A stretch of 64,000 bases of DNA from Agelaius tricolor (GCA_023055355.1 JALJCS010000028.1:6944418-7008417); one strand, 5' to 3'. Counted from the stretch's first letter, positions 35,653 through 54,990 are shown. Notes: generated by a model from the sequence alone, not told the origin. Translations and numbers: made by a program.

Positions 35653-37908
35653 GAATCCATCTGAGCTGTCACTCGTGGGCTGTGTTCATGAGCTGTTCAT
35701 GCTCTGTTCATGCACCTGTTTCATCCTTGGTCACATAAAGGGAAGGGTTTCATGACCTTTTTTGACAACCAGACAATAAAGGAATTTCTTGTTCCAGGGC
35801 TGGAACTGAGCACATGGAACAACCCAAAACAATGTATTATAAACAGGGTTTATAAAGGGCTCTTTGTAAACTTCCTTCCCAAAACCATGGTCACTCAAGT
35901 TTATTCTCCTTATGGTGTTTACAGAAACGAGATTTTGGAGCAAATTTGACCTTTGAAGCAGTGAAACCTCATTTTCTTTTGACCTGTGCAGGTGTCCTCT
36001 TGTTCCTTGGAGTCTTCCTCAACTGCATGGGTATGGGAGGTGGAAGAGCAGGGGTGGAAGGGCCAGAGGGCTGGGATGGCTGGGCCAGGGTGGCTCTGAG
36101 TGAGGGTGTAATTCTCAGGGTTCCAGGTTGAGGAGCTGACTCGACAGGAACAAATACAAAGGTAAATCCAAAAGGATGAGCCAGAAACCCCACGGATGCT
36201 GTGCACAACAATTGGGCTCAACCAGTGCCAGCCCAGAGAGATGTGGAAACTTTTTTCCCTCCCAAATAAAAGTGTGTGGGAATTTGCATTGCAGTCAGGT
36301 AATACTTAAAGTGCACATAAGCCATCTCATAAAAATTCCAGTGCTGTGTACGTCACACAGCTGGGTTCTATTAGAGCTGTGCTCTTCTCCTGACAGTGCC
36401 TTGGAGCTCAGATCTCCATTAACTCTGCCATTCCTGGGCTTCTGCTGCTTCCCAGATTGCTGTCATTTCCCCCCAGTGTTGGATCCCTTCCCTGCAGGAT
36501 GTGTTTCTTTAATGTCTTTTCAGCAAATGAAGGTGGGAGCACCTAAAAGCTCTGGTTTGGATCCCTTGAGCAGTAACAAGGAATTTCCTCCTTTCTCCCC
36601 AAAATCCCTCAGGCCTCTCCCTGCTCTGTGTGTGTTGAGCTCCCTGTGCTCCACCTGCCAGGCTGGGATCAGGGGCTGCTCACAGGACATTGGGAAGCAC
36701 TGAGGAGCTCTGTTCATCCCCATCTGGGGGATTTTGTGGCCCTTTCTTTCAGCTGTGCCCCACACAAGGTTTGGATTTGCCACCCCGTGTTTGGGTTTTT
36801 AGTGGTGTTCTCTGATGGCTGGGTAACACAAGCTCTTGAGTAAATCATGAAAAGTTTTTACTCCAGGCCTCAGGAAATTGGATTTTTATTTCTATTTCTA
36901 TTTATTTCAGCTACTTTGAGCTTGAGTCAGTTCAGCTCACTTGGTTATTGGGCAGGTTCAGGTCTCATTCCTAGTAACTGAAGTTATTTTGTCAGCAGAA
37001 CCAGGAATTTCAAACCCAGTTATTTACCCCTTACCCAGAAACACAGGACAGCTTGACTGGGCTTTACCAATCTGTGTTGTTGCACTCAGAGCTCCTTGGA
37101 GAGAGAAAATAGAATTTTTCACCTCTGGTACCAAGCCTTATCAAGCCAAATCTGGTTTGCTCTTTAGTTTGGAACAGGAATTCCCTGACAAGTCTCTCTG
37201 AGAAGGAACAGCAGGAGGAATGTTACCTGAACTTTTCATTTCAGGACCCCGAGTGCCAGCAGGGCCGTGCAGGTGGAAGGGCAGGGATGTGGGTGGGATA
37301 TGGGGCACAGGATCCCTCCCCAGGGATGTGGAGCTGCTTTAGGACACAAACCAAGCCCTTGGAAAGCTGGGTGAGTCTCAAATAAGAAGAGATTTATTTT
37401 TTTAAGCTCTTTGCTCATTCTCCAGCTTTTCCACTGCTTTACAAAGGCATTTCAGAAATGTCCCAGAGCTGTGGAAATTCTGCAGCCACTTCTCAGAAAA
37501 CCATGAGAGAATTATTCTGACATATGTTTCCATCTCCTGCTTTTTGCATTTTCCCCTCTTGTGTTTCTTTTTCTTTGACCTAGAACAAACTTCTCCATGC
37601 TTACAATTCTCACTATTCCAAAGAAATTTCAGTGTTAGATTTTCCCCACGCAGTGGAATGCTGGGATCCCAGTTGAATTCCAGTCTCCTTCCAGCAGTGT
37701 CCACGCTTAAAAGTTTTTATTATTTATTTATTATTTAAATGATTATATATTATTATTTATTAGCAGTGATTTGTGCTAAATGATGCCTCAGGGAGGGTCC
37801 TTTTCCTGGGCCCTCAGGAAATCAGGGACCAGGTGCTGTGGGATCATCATGAAAGGGGGAGCAGCACCTCAGCAAAGCACAGAGAACTCCAAAAACATCC
37901 CAGAGCTC

Positions 37909-37914
37909 TTTATT
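37909..37914 (-). promoter_or_regulatory. SKI: Distal poly(A) signal of SKI (AATAAA)
   Basis: The minus strand reads AATAAA here, with a second AATAAA upstream at 37,938-37,933 and a third at 38,027-38,022. About 10-40 nt downstream comes a GU/U-rich run (GGGATGTTTTTGG, then TCTCTGTGCTTTG), the normal downstream element. Cleavage is expected at about 37,880-37,900. Confidence 0.65.
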
Positions 37915-38705
37915 TTTTTCTGGACAAACAATTTTATTTTCGGTAATGCGTCTATACACTGTACATTCAGTCACTGTGGTATATAAGCATAGCTATTTTC
38001 ATACATAATCTCATAAAGTCCTTTATTTTACAATATTATCTGCATCAGGGGGAGGGGATGTGGAAAAGGGGGTGGAAAAGGACTATCAAGGTACACAGCG
38101 AAATAGATAAATATGCCAAGCTTTTTTCTTATTTTTTTTTTAAATCAGGCATTTATAAACAAGAAAGCATACATTACTTACATAAAAATAGTTCTAGAAT
38201 AGTAGAGTAAGTCATAATATTGTCATTAGCAGCAGCATAGGAGAGACCAGGATAACAAAAATGTGCTGAAATGCTATTGGCTATTATAAATGTAAAGATT
38301 TATTTTTCTTCAATTGAAAAAATGTCATTTCTGTGAGTTCTTTCAATTAAAAAAAAAAACAAAACAAAAAAAAAACCAAAACAACAACCAAGCCAACAAA
38401 AAAACTTCTCTCTAAAACACATGGACTGCTGAGAGGGCAGAATGGAACAAAAACCAACCTTTTGGTAATAAAATACTTTACAGTGAAAATAAGGACAAAT
38501 AAAATGCAAATGATGGAGAAAAGGTTATAACCCACATTGAAAACTTGCAAAAAGATTTTGTTTTGTTTTTTTCCTAACAGACAGCAAAGGTTCTTCTCAG
38601 TTAAAAACACAACTCATAAAACAAGACAACTACCAGGTAAGAAAGAGTTTTGAAAAAGTAAACACCATATACACTTATAATACAACAGTGTAAAATGAAA
38701 AAAAG

Positions 38706-38713
38706 TATTTACA
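38706..38713 (-). promoter_or_regulatory. Pumilio-type element TGTAAATA in SKI 3' UTR
   Basis: The minus-strand (mRNA-sense) sequence is TGTAAATA, a full match to the Pumilio consensus TGTANATA, inside the distal half of the 3' UTR. A single 8-mer can occur by chance. Confidence 0.25.
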
Positions 38714-40905
38714 TGTTGAATTTACTTTTAATGTTTTTTTTACATTGGCTAGTTCTGTTTGAAAAGCAGAATATTATGTATAGAGTTAGCTGCTCCATAG
38801 ATATGAATGTTATTGCTGTTGGTTTTTTTTTTTCCCTTCGTTAAGTCTTCGTTCAGTAATAGAAACAAGGAGTAATTAAACTGAATATACAAGTAGTAAT
38901 ATATTTGTAGGTACAGGGAGAGTCAACAGCCTGTATGAAACACCTCTTCTCCCTTGGAACTTCTTAAAGGAAACTAAAGCACAGAAGATGGGGATGGAGG
39001 GGCAGCCCCTGTCCCTGGAATGGAAGGAAGGAAGGAGGGAGGAGGGAATTCCACGGCCGGGCTCTCACAGCTTTACTGAGGTGTTGCAGGCACAGGAATG
39101 ACCCCAGAGCTCCGAGCACCTTCACACGGCGGGGGCCGCTCTGCAGAGCCCCCCGGTGAGAATCGGCCCCTGGGGCTGGGACAGACGCTGCTGATGGCTC
39201 TGGATTCCAACTCGGCCCCACACTCTGCAGGAACAACTCCCCTGCCCTGCAGAGTCAACTCTGATTGTTAAACATGGCCAGGAAATGCCCCGTGCTTAAA
39301 GCCAGCCCCAACCCTGCCAGCCGCTCCCGGGCAGTGGCTGCTGCTGGAGAATGTTTGTTCCTGCTCTTCTTGCACCGTATTTCTCTTCATGATTTTAAAT
39401 GTTAATTGATAGAAATGGCTTTTCACTCCCAAGGGACAAATCCTAGGGAGTTTGGGGTGAGTTCACTGCAGGTATGGCCCTGCATGGAGTGCTGGGAGTG
39501 GGGCAGAGAGGAAAGCCCCAGCTGGAATTCTGCTCTGGAGGCTCTGTGCTGCCCTGGGGCCCTTTACCTGTGCAGCACAGGTGAGGCTGCTCGGTGCTGA
39601 TTGAATATTTCACTGTTCTGCTTCTTTCTGCAATTTCCTTCCTTCAGGAGCGTGGGAGCCTCACACCCAGTGAGTGACTGCATTTCCCTGGGCACAGAGA
39701 GAAAACTCACGTTGTGCTCAGGTGAGTGGCTTTTCCTGGCAGACAACAGCTGGACATGGACATGTTGCTATTTTTTGGGGGTTATAAAGGGAGAGAAACC
39801 ATTACAGAACGGGGGGAAAAACCCAAATAAGCAAAATTTCCAAAGCCAGGCTTCCATGAGCCGCCACAGGAGCGGGGTCTGTTCTCTGTGTGGTTCCCAA
39901 CACGGCAGTAAAGCAGAGCACAAGGGACTTGAAATGCACAAAAATGATCAGCTACAGCTACACTTGTTTAGTTTCCCTTGAAGAAATAAGTGGATAATAC
40001 AGATCTGGAAATCATAAGGCTGAGAACATTTTTCTGCATACTGCATAACAAAAGAACCCCTTTACATAAGACAGTAATAATGCCCATTAATGACTATATG
40101 GCAGAGTTTAATCCATGCATATGATTTAATAATCGCAGAAAAAAAAACATACAAAGAAAATAAAACCCCACATTAAAAAAAAAACAAAAACAAAAACAAA
40201 ACCTGCTCAAGCATAATCAAAATTCCTTTTGCATTGCACTTTAGAAGGAGAGCTGCACCTAGAGCCAGTCTCCAGTATCCCAAACACACAAGGGCCAACC
40301 CCTGTATCCACAGACAGGTTCAGGTCATTGACTTGGTGTGACTGTTTCTTGCTCCCAACAGTTTTACATTGTCCCAGTAATTCCACTCCTTTCATATTTC
40401 TTCTTTTTTGTACCTAAAACATATATATGAACTTCTTTGTTAATGCTCACAGTTACTATAATGGTTACTATAATGGTTTCAAGCAAACAGCTCTTGTTTA
40501 AAAAAAAAAAAAAATCTCTCTAATGTACTGTAAGTAAATACCATAATTTTAGGATTGGAAGCCGCTTTCTGTCTACTGGGAAATAATTTTGAAGCTTACA
40601 TAGTTTGCATTAATGTCCAAAAGCAAATAAAGATTACTGGAAATATGTTTCTTCTTTTAGAATAACTCTGGGTATGATGATGCATAGGGGGTTCTCTTTT
40701 TTTTCCTTTTTTTTTTTTATTTTATTATTATTATTATTCTTTAAGGTAAAAAAAGTGTCAGCATCACCTAGAGAAGATGCTGAGAGGAAAAATGAGCTGG
40801 AAGGCACATCTGCAGCCCCAGATCACATTTTCACTTGCTTGAGCGTGTCAGAGGTGAGTGTTTATGGGTGAAAATTCATTTTCTCCTGATCAGTAAAGCA
40901 CCAGC

Positions 40906-40911
40906 TTTATT
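40906..40911 (-). promoter_or_regulatory. SKI: Possible proximal poly(A) signal of SKI
   Basis: An AATAAA hexamer on the minus strand about 1.55 kb after the stop codon could give a shorter 3' UTR isoform. Only the hexamer itself supports it. Other hexamers occur near 40,728 and 41,965 inside A/T-rich runs. Confidence 0.25.
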
Positions 40912-42460
40912 TGTTAAGCACTTTTGGGAGCATCTCTGCTGCTCCCCAGCTTGGGTCACACACAGCCACAAAACCAGGTTCTAACTGAACCAGCAGCACA
41001 GGGGGAATTCCTGCTCTGGGGACTCTGGACCTGCTGGATCCTCCTTTGCTTACACGGACGCTGACGGGAGCTGTCAGTGGTGGCAGATTGGGTTCATGGG
41101 TTGCACAGCTGTTAGGGCAGAATCTCAAATGCTTGACATGTACATCTTAGGAACAGGGAATAAAATGCAGAGTAAGATTCTGACAAAGTGCAGGTTTAAA
41201 AAAAAATATATATATAAAAAACCTCAGCACCACCCCCAAGGCAGTGATGGTTTGCTGCATTGTATCCCGGGGCCGCGGCTTGGATCCCAAAATTAAAGTA
41301 ATTTCTCTTTTTAAAAACAAAAAAAAGTCTTTAAAAAAAGATGTAGGCTTATTCACAGCAGCAAAAATGTTGGTTTTCTGTTCTGTAGTATCCGACACTG
41401 CAACGTTGGACTCTCCTTGGGCACAGAAATCCTGACTGACAGTTCGGAATGGAAGCAGGGAAATACTGAATTCATGGTAAGATGGTGCAACAAGATGAGT
41501 TTTCCAGAAAACTGAAAGCTGAAGATTTCAGAATGACTTCAACACACAGATGTCTCTGCTTTGTTCCTCTACCAACTGATCATCCATTTCCTTCCTTTCT
41601 TCTTTCTCTCTTTCTTTTCCCAAGGCTGACGTGCTCCTGGGTGAAGTCTCTGAACACAGGGGGGTCTGTGGGGCTGGGCTGGGGCTCTCAACCCAACCCC
41701 TTCTGCTCCCCTCATCCCCTGCACACTCCTGCAGCTTCCCTTCTTCCTGTGTCCAGGGCAGGAAATGGACATAATTCATTCTAAGGAAAAAAATCAACTT
41801 GGAAAAGCACTCTGAACTTCTCCTACACCCACGTGACGGGATGGAACCGCGATGGCTTCTGAGATGGCTGGAAAACTGCTCCTGACATGGATGGCATCAT
41901 CACCAAGAGGGGCTTCTGCACAAAGAATCCCAAAGCCTATAAAGTCATTAAAAATTGTGCATCGAAGGTTTTTTATTTTTTGTCTTTTTTTTTTTGTTTT
42001 GCTTTTAAAGGTTCATTATAAAAATCTCGTTAATTTTTTTTTTTTAATACCAAGTCTGTGTAATGAATTCTTTTAAATAGCTTATAAGAAAAGTCGGTTT
42101 GTTTTTAAATTCCAAAATGTTCCAACAGGCAGGAGAACACAAAGCCACTGCCGTGCTCACCTTGGACTCCGGGTTCAGCTGGACCACACTGCTTTGCTTA
42201 GAGTTTGCCAGTAGAAAATTTGCTGTGGACTTAAAAGTATTTTGTTTACAAACACTTTGTGTTTTCTAGGCACAGTAAGATGTTGTGCTATATGGATTGG
42301 GAAAAAAAGAGGCGGAATTCAGTGCTTCTGTTCTAGAGAGTAACAACATTTGCCTTCCAGCTACTGAGAATCCATATTCCTAAAGTGTGTGCCAGGACAC
42401 CACTACTCACACGTGCACTCCCAGTCCCACTCTCTCCCTCCCTGTGCTGGGGATGAGGGG

Positions 42461-49667
<7,207 letters not shown>

Positions 49668-51481
49668 CTGAAACAAAGACCAAAAAAATCAAAGTCAGAT
49701 TCCTCATTTTGCAATCAGCTTAGAAACAAGTTATAAAGCAAAAGCAAATTTTGTTATTTAGGAGGAAGAAACTCTGGATGTTTTTCTTCTTTTTTCAAAT
49801 GTAAGGCCAAACAAAGGAGTGCAAACAAGGGGCAGACACAGACTGTGACATAACACACTTCACTCCTCCATGGGAGACACTCGGGTCAAGTGTGCGTGGC
49901 ACAGGAGAGATGGGCACTGATCAAAGGGAGACACTGCTCCAAGCTGAAGAGAACTATCAGCCTTTTATGATTTTTGCATGCAGAAAGGTAAGTTTAATGT
50001 GGTTGCTGAACTGGAAAGATTATTTTAAACGAGAACAGAACAGACTTTGTTATTCTGTTTGCAGTGGTTGTTATGCCGATGACTTCACTACCCCACAGCT
50101 GCAGTGGATTCTGGGGGTGCTGCCAAGAGCTGCTTTGCCTTTTCCACAAGTGGCTCAGCTTGGCCCATAAATCATCCTCAAGCATAAGAAAGTCCTTTGG
50201 CAAGCAAAATCCCTTTCCTTCAACACTGTGAAGGAATAAAATTCCTACAGTCCCAGCGTGGCTTGCAAAAAAATTGGTAACTACTGGTTTAACTGGTGCA
50301 CTGGGGATACCAGCTTGAAGGGCTGCCAGTACAAACACCTCTCACAGCAGGGAGGGAGAAGGTTCTGGACCTTGCGCTGCATCATGACCAGAAACAATAA
50401 AAGAAACATCCCACCCCTGTTTCCATTCCTTTTTGTGTCTTTTTGCAGTTCTGCACTCTCCACCTTTCCCCATTCCCACCCAGCCTGGCTCCCAGAAGGG
50501 TGGCAGAACCACACTGCAGTCATTAATAATTGCTCATATTTGCATTCATTTGTTTCATCCTTTCACTTCACCGTGATTTCTGTGGGCAAACAAGTGTTGA
50601 TCCAGGTGTGTCTGGAGAATCTGGGCTGGCAATATCCTGGGAGCCCAGTGACAGGAAGGACCTCGTTTACCAATGTGTTCTGAAAATCAGTCCCCTCAAG
50701 GCACCTTCAGCTGCGAACTCAGAGGCTCCTTCTCCAGCTGATACTGAACCCTGAGCACTGTGATTGAAACGATTTACCTGAAAAGCACCTCCAGAATTGT
50801 CCAAATGCCCTTCTCAGGCCTCTCCACCCAAGAGCTCTCCCTGATGAGGAGGAAGTTCCAGCCTCAGTCCATGCAGAGCCTGCTGACCCCATGGGAGCAG
50901 GGCAGATCACTGTGCAGCCCCTGCCAGCCCGTCTGGCATCACCCCCTCTGCCCTGCCAGGCCTGGAGGGCTCAGCACAGCATTCCCTGGCACTGGGGAGC
51001 CTGGGGCAGCTTTCCATGCACAGCAGATGAAGGAGGATGACCTGGGAGGGGTGTGGGGGTGTGTGTGTGCAACCCCCAGGACAAAATTAGCCCGTGCCAG
51101 TGCCAAATTCCAGCTCCATGGGATTTGCAGCAGATTCTCTGGGCACAGCTTCAGGCTTCCCCAGGGCTGCCTCCTGCCCAGCCAGGGCACGGGGCCTCCC
51201 CTCAGACCCAGCGAGGAAAGGGCATTCCTGAGCCCTTCTCTAGAAAACACAGCACAATGCACTGGAAAAGATTTGCTTTTGCTCTGGGAGATGCTGCCTG
51301 TGCAGAATTAGTGACAGCATGGGAAAGGCATTTGGCAAGGGGCTGCTGATCCCAGCCCGAGCCACTGGGGACAGGAGCTGTGTGGGGAGGGGACTCAGCC
51401 TGCAGGGTGGGGAGGAAGGGGGGCTTGGAATGAAAAAGGCAACAGGTGGCAAGACTCAGCAGGGAACCCATCCCTCCCCCT

Positions 51482-51509
51482 GTCCGTCCGTCCGTCCGTC
51501 CGTCCGTCC
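51482..51509 (+). repeat. (CCGT)n tetranucleotide microsatellite
   Basis: About seven perfect repeats of the tetranucleotide within SKI intron 1. Confidence 0.95.
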
Positions 51510-52439
51510 TGAACATTCTGTCCAGGCAGGAACGGGACAGGCCCCAGGCTGGGCCCAGAGCAGCGCCCCAGGCACCCCCAGCTCTGGGAATGGGGACAGG
51601 GACAGCCCTGGAAAGGCTGGGGGAGATGTTATAGCAGAATGATGATCTCATCTGCATTTTTAAAGGAATTCTCTCAATCCTTCTCCACTGTCCCCTCTCT
51701 TCTGCCTTCAGGTCAGGGCTGACCCCCAGGACCAGGAAACGCTGCTCCAGTTCCATGCCCAGGAGCCTGTGCTGAGCTGGAAACACGGGGTGCAGCAGGG
51801 AACAAGCAGCACAGGAGGGAGGGGTGTACACAGGGGAAACGGGGCTGTGCTCCCCAGAGGAGGGACAGGGGCAGACAGGAGGTGCTGAGGTTTTTCTGCC
51901 CTGAAATCTTCTCCACCCTGGGCACTCCTGGGAACCCAGAGCTGGAGCAGCACCCCAGGGGACTCAGTGGTTTGGGAGCTGCTGTGCTCACTCCTCCAAT
52001 CCCTGTCCCACCTGATTCCATGGATCATTACAGGTTTAAGGCAGATTTGCCTCTTGGCAGATGCTTTAAAAAACCCACCTTGGATTTGGGTTTCACTTGA
52101 ACAATGTAAAAATGCACCAATTCCAGTAGTTTCTACTACAGGAAGAGACTCAGAGGTGGAACAAGGCAGACACTGAGCACCAGATCTGCTCTCCATGTGA
52201 CTCAGCCATTACATCCCACTGCAGGACAGATTCCAGGCACCAAATACCCCACTCTGACACTTCAGCCCAGCCACAGCAGCCAACAAACCTTGGGACTGCT
52301 TCAAATGGGGATGATTTGATTTCATTTTTTCCTCTGTGCCAAATAATGAAACACACACCAAGTTGCAAAAGAAATACTGAAAATCCAATCGAGCTTTTTT
52401 TGCCATCTTCATAAACGATTTATGAAACACTCAAACAAA

Positions 52440-52885
52440 AACTCGAGAAGACTGAAATAAATATTTCCTTATTGCCTATTCATTTTTATTTCCATTGGAG
52501 GCAATTTAATAATCTGCTGTCAAATGGGCTTTGTGCTGGACACAGCCACTTGTTAATAAGCATTTTCTCCAATCCACAGATGGAAGAAACTGCAGGATAC
52601 AAAGTGGGCCCAGAAATGCTTACGTGAAACATTTACTTAAGTTTTGGGTCTGTTGGTTTCTGAAGCAAAATTCAGGGGAAAAATAGATACAGAAAGATTT
52701 ATACAGTCACTAAAAAAAGCTTTCAGAGGTGCATTCCAAAGGGAAATTTGGGCCTGTGAACTTTGCCAGCCATTTTAAGGCAAACCGAAATGAGGCGGCT
52801 CAGCTTGGCCTGCAGCCAGCCAGGGCCACATTTGACATGTCAGATCAAATTTTCTACTTCAATTAAATATTACAGTAACAAACCA
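52440..52885. promoter_or_regulatory. Enhancer-like block with a perfect TGIF/MEIS palindrome
   Basis: AT-rich, low in repeats, with CAATTTAATAATCTGCTGTC near the start. At 52,833-52,842 is TGACATGTCA, a perfect palindrome of two TGACA half-sites, as recognised by TALE homeodomain proteins (TGIF, PKNOX, MEIS), followed by GATCAAA (TCF/LEF-like). TGIF is itself a SMAD co-repressor, which fits the host gene. Function is inferred. Confidence 0.38.
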
Positions 52886-53955
52886 TGAGACCAGTGGAAA
52901 GAATTTTTGACCCTCTCCTTCTCAGGAAGACAAACCTTCCCTGGAGCCCTGCACCAGGAGCAGAACCAGCAGCTGCAGGTCAGGCACCTCAACAGCACCT
53001 TTTGCTACAAAGGCAATGGAAAATGAGCCCAGGAAAAACTCTTCTATCTGAAGATGTGGGAGTGCTCACAGGTATGATTCTTGGTGCCCTAGTGTCTACC
53101 AAAATACATTTCCTGAATAATTCACTTTTTTTCCCCTGCTGTATCCCAGTGTCACACATCTGGACTGGGCAAAGGCTTTTGCTCCCTCCTCCCCCTTTGC
53201 TACTCTGCCCCAAACCCACAACATGTGGAACTGAAAACTGGGCTGCTTTTGCCTTGTTAAGAATGAAAACATCAACAAATGGAAAACACTTAGGAGGCCT
53301 CCATACCTGTGAATTTTTAGCTGGGAAATGTCCCTTCAAAAATCAGCCCATGCTCCAAATCCTCGCCTACCCTCTGCTGATAAAATCTCCCCAACCTGGG
53401 TCTGAGTTGGGCAATGAATCCCAAATCCTGGTCAAAGACAGAGATGTGGTAAAGCAGGGCAGTGGCACAGGTTTGTCTGAGCCAGGTGTGACTGCACTTT
53501 GTGCTGCTTCCACTGAGGAATCCATCCCTTGGCCTCATCCCCTCCTTCAGAACAGGGATGGGAAATGTGGCCCCAGCCCAGCAGGAATCCTGGCACATTG
53601 TGTGGCATCTTTAGAAATAAAAGATTTCATGTCCCCAGAGCTACTGAGCAATCCCAACCCAGAGAAATCTGCATTCTTGAAGAAATTAATTGGCAAAATA
53701 CTGCAAGGCTGCAGAATTCCATTTTGTATCCTTAAGGCAGGTGTAAATCAGAAACAATTCTGCTGGAAAAGCAGGGATGAGCAGAGAAAACACAACCTGG
53801 GCTGTAAATGTGCAGGGTCCTGTCAGGCCCTGCTCGTTGTCACCCGGGAGCTCCCTCAGTCACACCCAGGCCGGGTGGAGCTTCCTGTCCCTGCTGGGCA
53901 CGGAGGCTCAGCCGCGTTCTCAGCAGGGCAGCAACCACCGGGGCTGGGCTGCTGA
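52885..53955 (+). CDS. Unexplained 356-codon ORF antisense in SKI intron 1
   Basis: This is the longest open frame in the window. It starts at an ATG with A at -3, two codons after an in-frame TAA, and runs to TGA. The translation has no domain I recognise, no signal peptide and no clear repeats. It has scattered Cys and Trp and a hydrophobic run near residues 59-95 (LTGMILGALVSTKIHFLNNS). It does not overlap any SKI exon, so it is not a shadow of a known coding frame. It could be chance in stop-poor sequence, an intronless antisense gene or an old retrocopy. I do not claim it is translated. Confidence 0.12.
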   Translation: MRPVERIFDPLLLRKTNLPWSPAPGAEPAAAGQAPQQHLLLQRQWKMSPGKTLLSEDVGVLTGMILGALVSTKIHFLNNSLFFPCCIPVSHIWTGQRLLLPPPPLLLCPKPTTCGTENWAAFALLRMKTSTNGKHLGGLHTCEFLAGKCPFKNQPMLQILAYPLLIKSPQPGSELGNESQILVKDRDVVKQGSGTGLSEPGVTALCAASTEESIPWPHPLLQNRDGKCGPSPAGILAHCVASLEIKDFMSPELLSNPNPEKSAFLKKLIGKILQGCRIPFCILKAGVNQKQFCWKSRDEQRKHNLGCKCAGSCQALLVVTRELPQSHPGRVELPVPAGHGGSAAFSAGQQPPGLGC

Positions 53956-54749
53956 ACCCAGAGAGAGCCAGGGAGGCTCTGCTGGGCTGAAACCACAGCA
54001 CAGCAGCACTGGGCCAACAGGGAGCACCCTGTGCCCCCAGGGAGCACCAACCTCTGGATTTTGTGGTGCTCTGGACTCCAGAAAATATCTGAGCAAGCAG
54101 TGTCTGAGCCCTGTTCCTGCTGCACAAAGGGCACGGTGAGAAATGCAAGTGGAAGTGAGAATTTCCAGGGTCTGTTCTAGGTGGCTTTCCTGGGTCACTT
54201 GTGTGAGCACGGAGCAGTCACACCCAGCGAGCAGCAGACAGAAAATGGGTAACACCACTGACCCATTTTGAAAGGGTGCCATGACATTTATCTCCTGCTT
54301 CTACTTGGAACAGAAGGATGCAGAGTTTTATTTTAAGCCCAGTGAGGCGCTGGCTCGGAGTGGCCACTCCTCCCAGGACACATTTTTCAGGCTCCTGCTG
54401 GCACAGGGATTAAGAAGTTCCCCAGTTGTGTAAATGGCATTTCAGAAGGAATGTACCTTGACCAGTGACAAGGATTCAAATCTGCTTCTGGAGGTTACTG
54501 AGACCACAATTCCCACACCTGGGAGCTGAACCTGGAATTTTCCACGTGCTGCTCTCACAAATCACAGGCCTGAGTCTCCAGAAGAACAGACTGAACCACA
54601 GGACGAGGGACAGGGCTCTGACAGCTGCTTTCAAATTCCCAGTTAAAATCAAATTTTAAAATGCCCAGTGGAGGCTCCTGCCCTGTGGGAAAAGGGCCCT
54701 TGATCCACATCCTTTAAGCCTCCAGGAGCACGTTGCCCATGGCCAGAAC

Positions 54750-54990
54750 ACTTCTTGCCAAAGCCTCTTTGTGACGTGGTCCAGAAGTGATTAATGAGGT
54801 ATTAGAGGTCTTTGTAGGGACTGCACTTTCACGTGGATTAGAGGAATAAATATATTCAGGTACAGATTGAAAGCTGGGGAGGGTTGTCTCCATAATAAAA
54901 AAAGCTAAAAATAAAGCTGTGCCACGGAGCTGTAAGAAGATTTACTGCTTGTCTACTGGAGATATTTAAAAGAGAAAAAACCTACCACAC
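54750..54990. promoter_or_regulatory. Enhancer-like block with a MEF2 consensus site
   Basis: CTAAAAATAA at 54,905-54,914 is a full match to the MEF2 consensus YTAWWWWTAR. TGACGT (CRE half-site), GTGATTAATGAGG (homeobox) and CACGTGG are nearby. SKI has a known role in muscle differentiation and growth, so a MEF2-responsive intronic element is plausible. Confidence 0.35.

Larger units (their letters stand above)
26526..37889. other. Intergenic sequence downstream of SKI
   Basis: No exon is recognised, including none that resembles MORN1. It contains the 178-bp duplicate pair, a CR1 end, two GATA/E-box clusters, further enhancer-like blocks, an (AT)n repeat, a T/G-rich run (31,131-31,195) and a 14-bp minisatellite, each described separately. 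A 175-codon frame at 36,176-36,703 has no protein-like features. Confidence 0.5.
37890..42460 (-). other. SKI: SKI 3' untranslated region (about 4.6 kb)
   Basis: No conserved reading frame follows the SKI stop. The segment is AT-rich on average with many A- and U-rich runs (38,346-38,395, 40,140-40,200, 40,501-40,514, 41,985-42,043), except for a GC-rich patch at about 38,980-39,260. It ends where two AATAAA hexamers lie close together on the minus strand, followed by a GU/U-rich stretch. From memory the human SKI 3' UTR is about 3.4 kb, so the length is plausible. The end position is inferred from signals, not from transcripts. Confidence 0.75.

Noticed and set aside
35330..35672. Cys-rich repeat 'protein' over the 14-bp minisatellite
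   Set aside because: Created by a repeat whose length is not a multiple of three and that lacks stops. Open in several frames on both strands.
36176..36703. 175-codon plus frame
   Set aside because: Random-looking Cys/Ser/Pro/Leu composition, no domain and no supporting splice or promoter signals.
38960..39260. Possible exon in the GC-rich patch of the SKI 3' UTR
   Set aside because: The minus frames have no homology I recognise and end without splice signals. Treated as part of the UTR.
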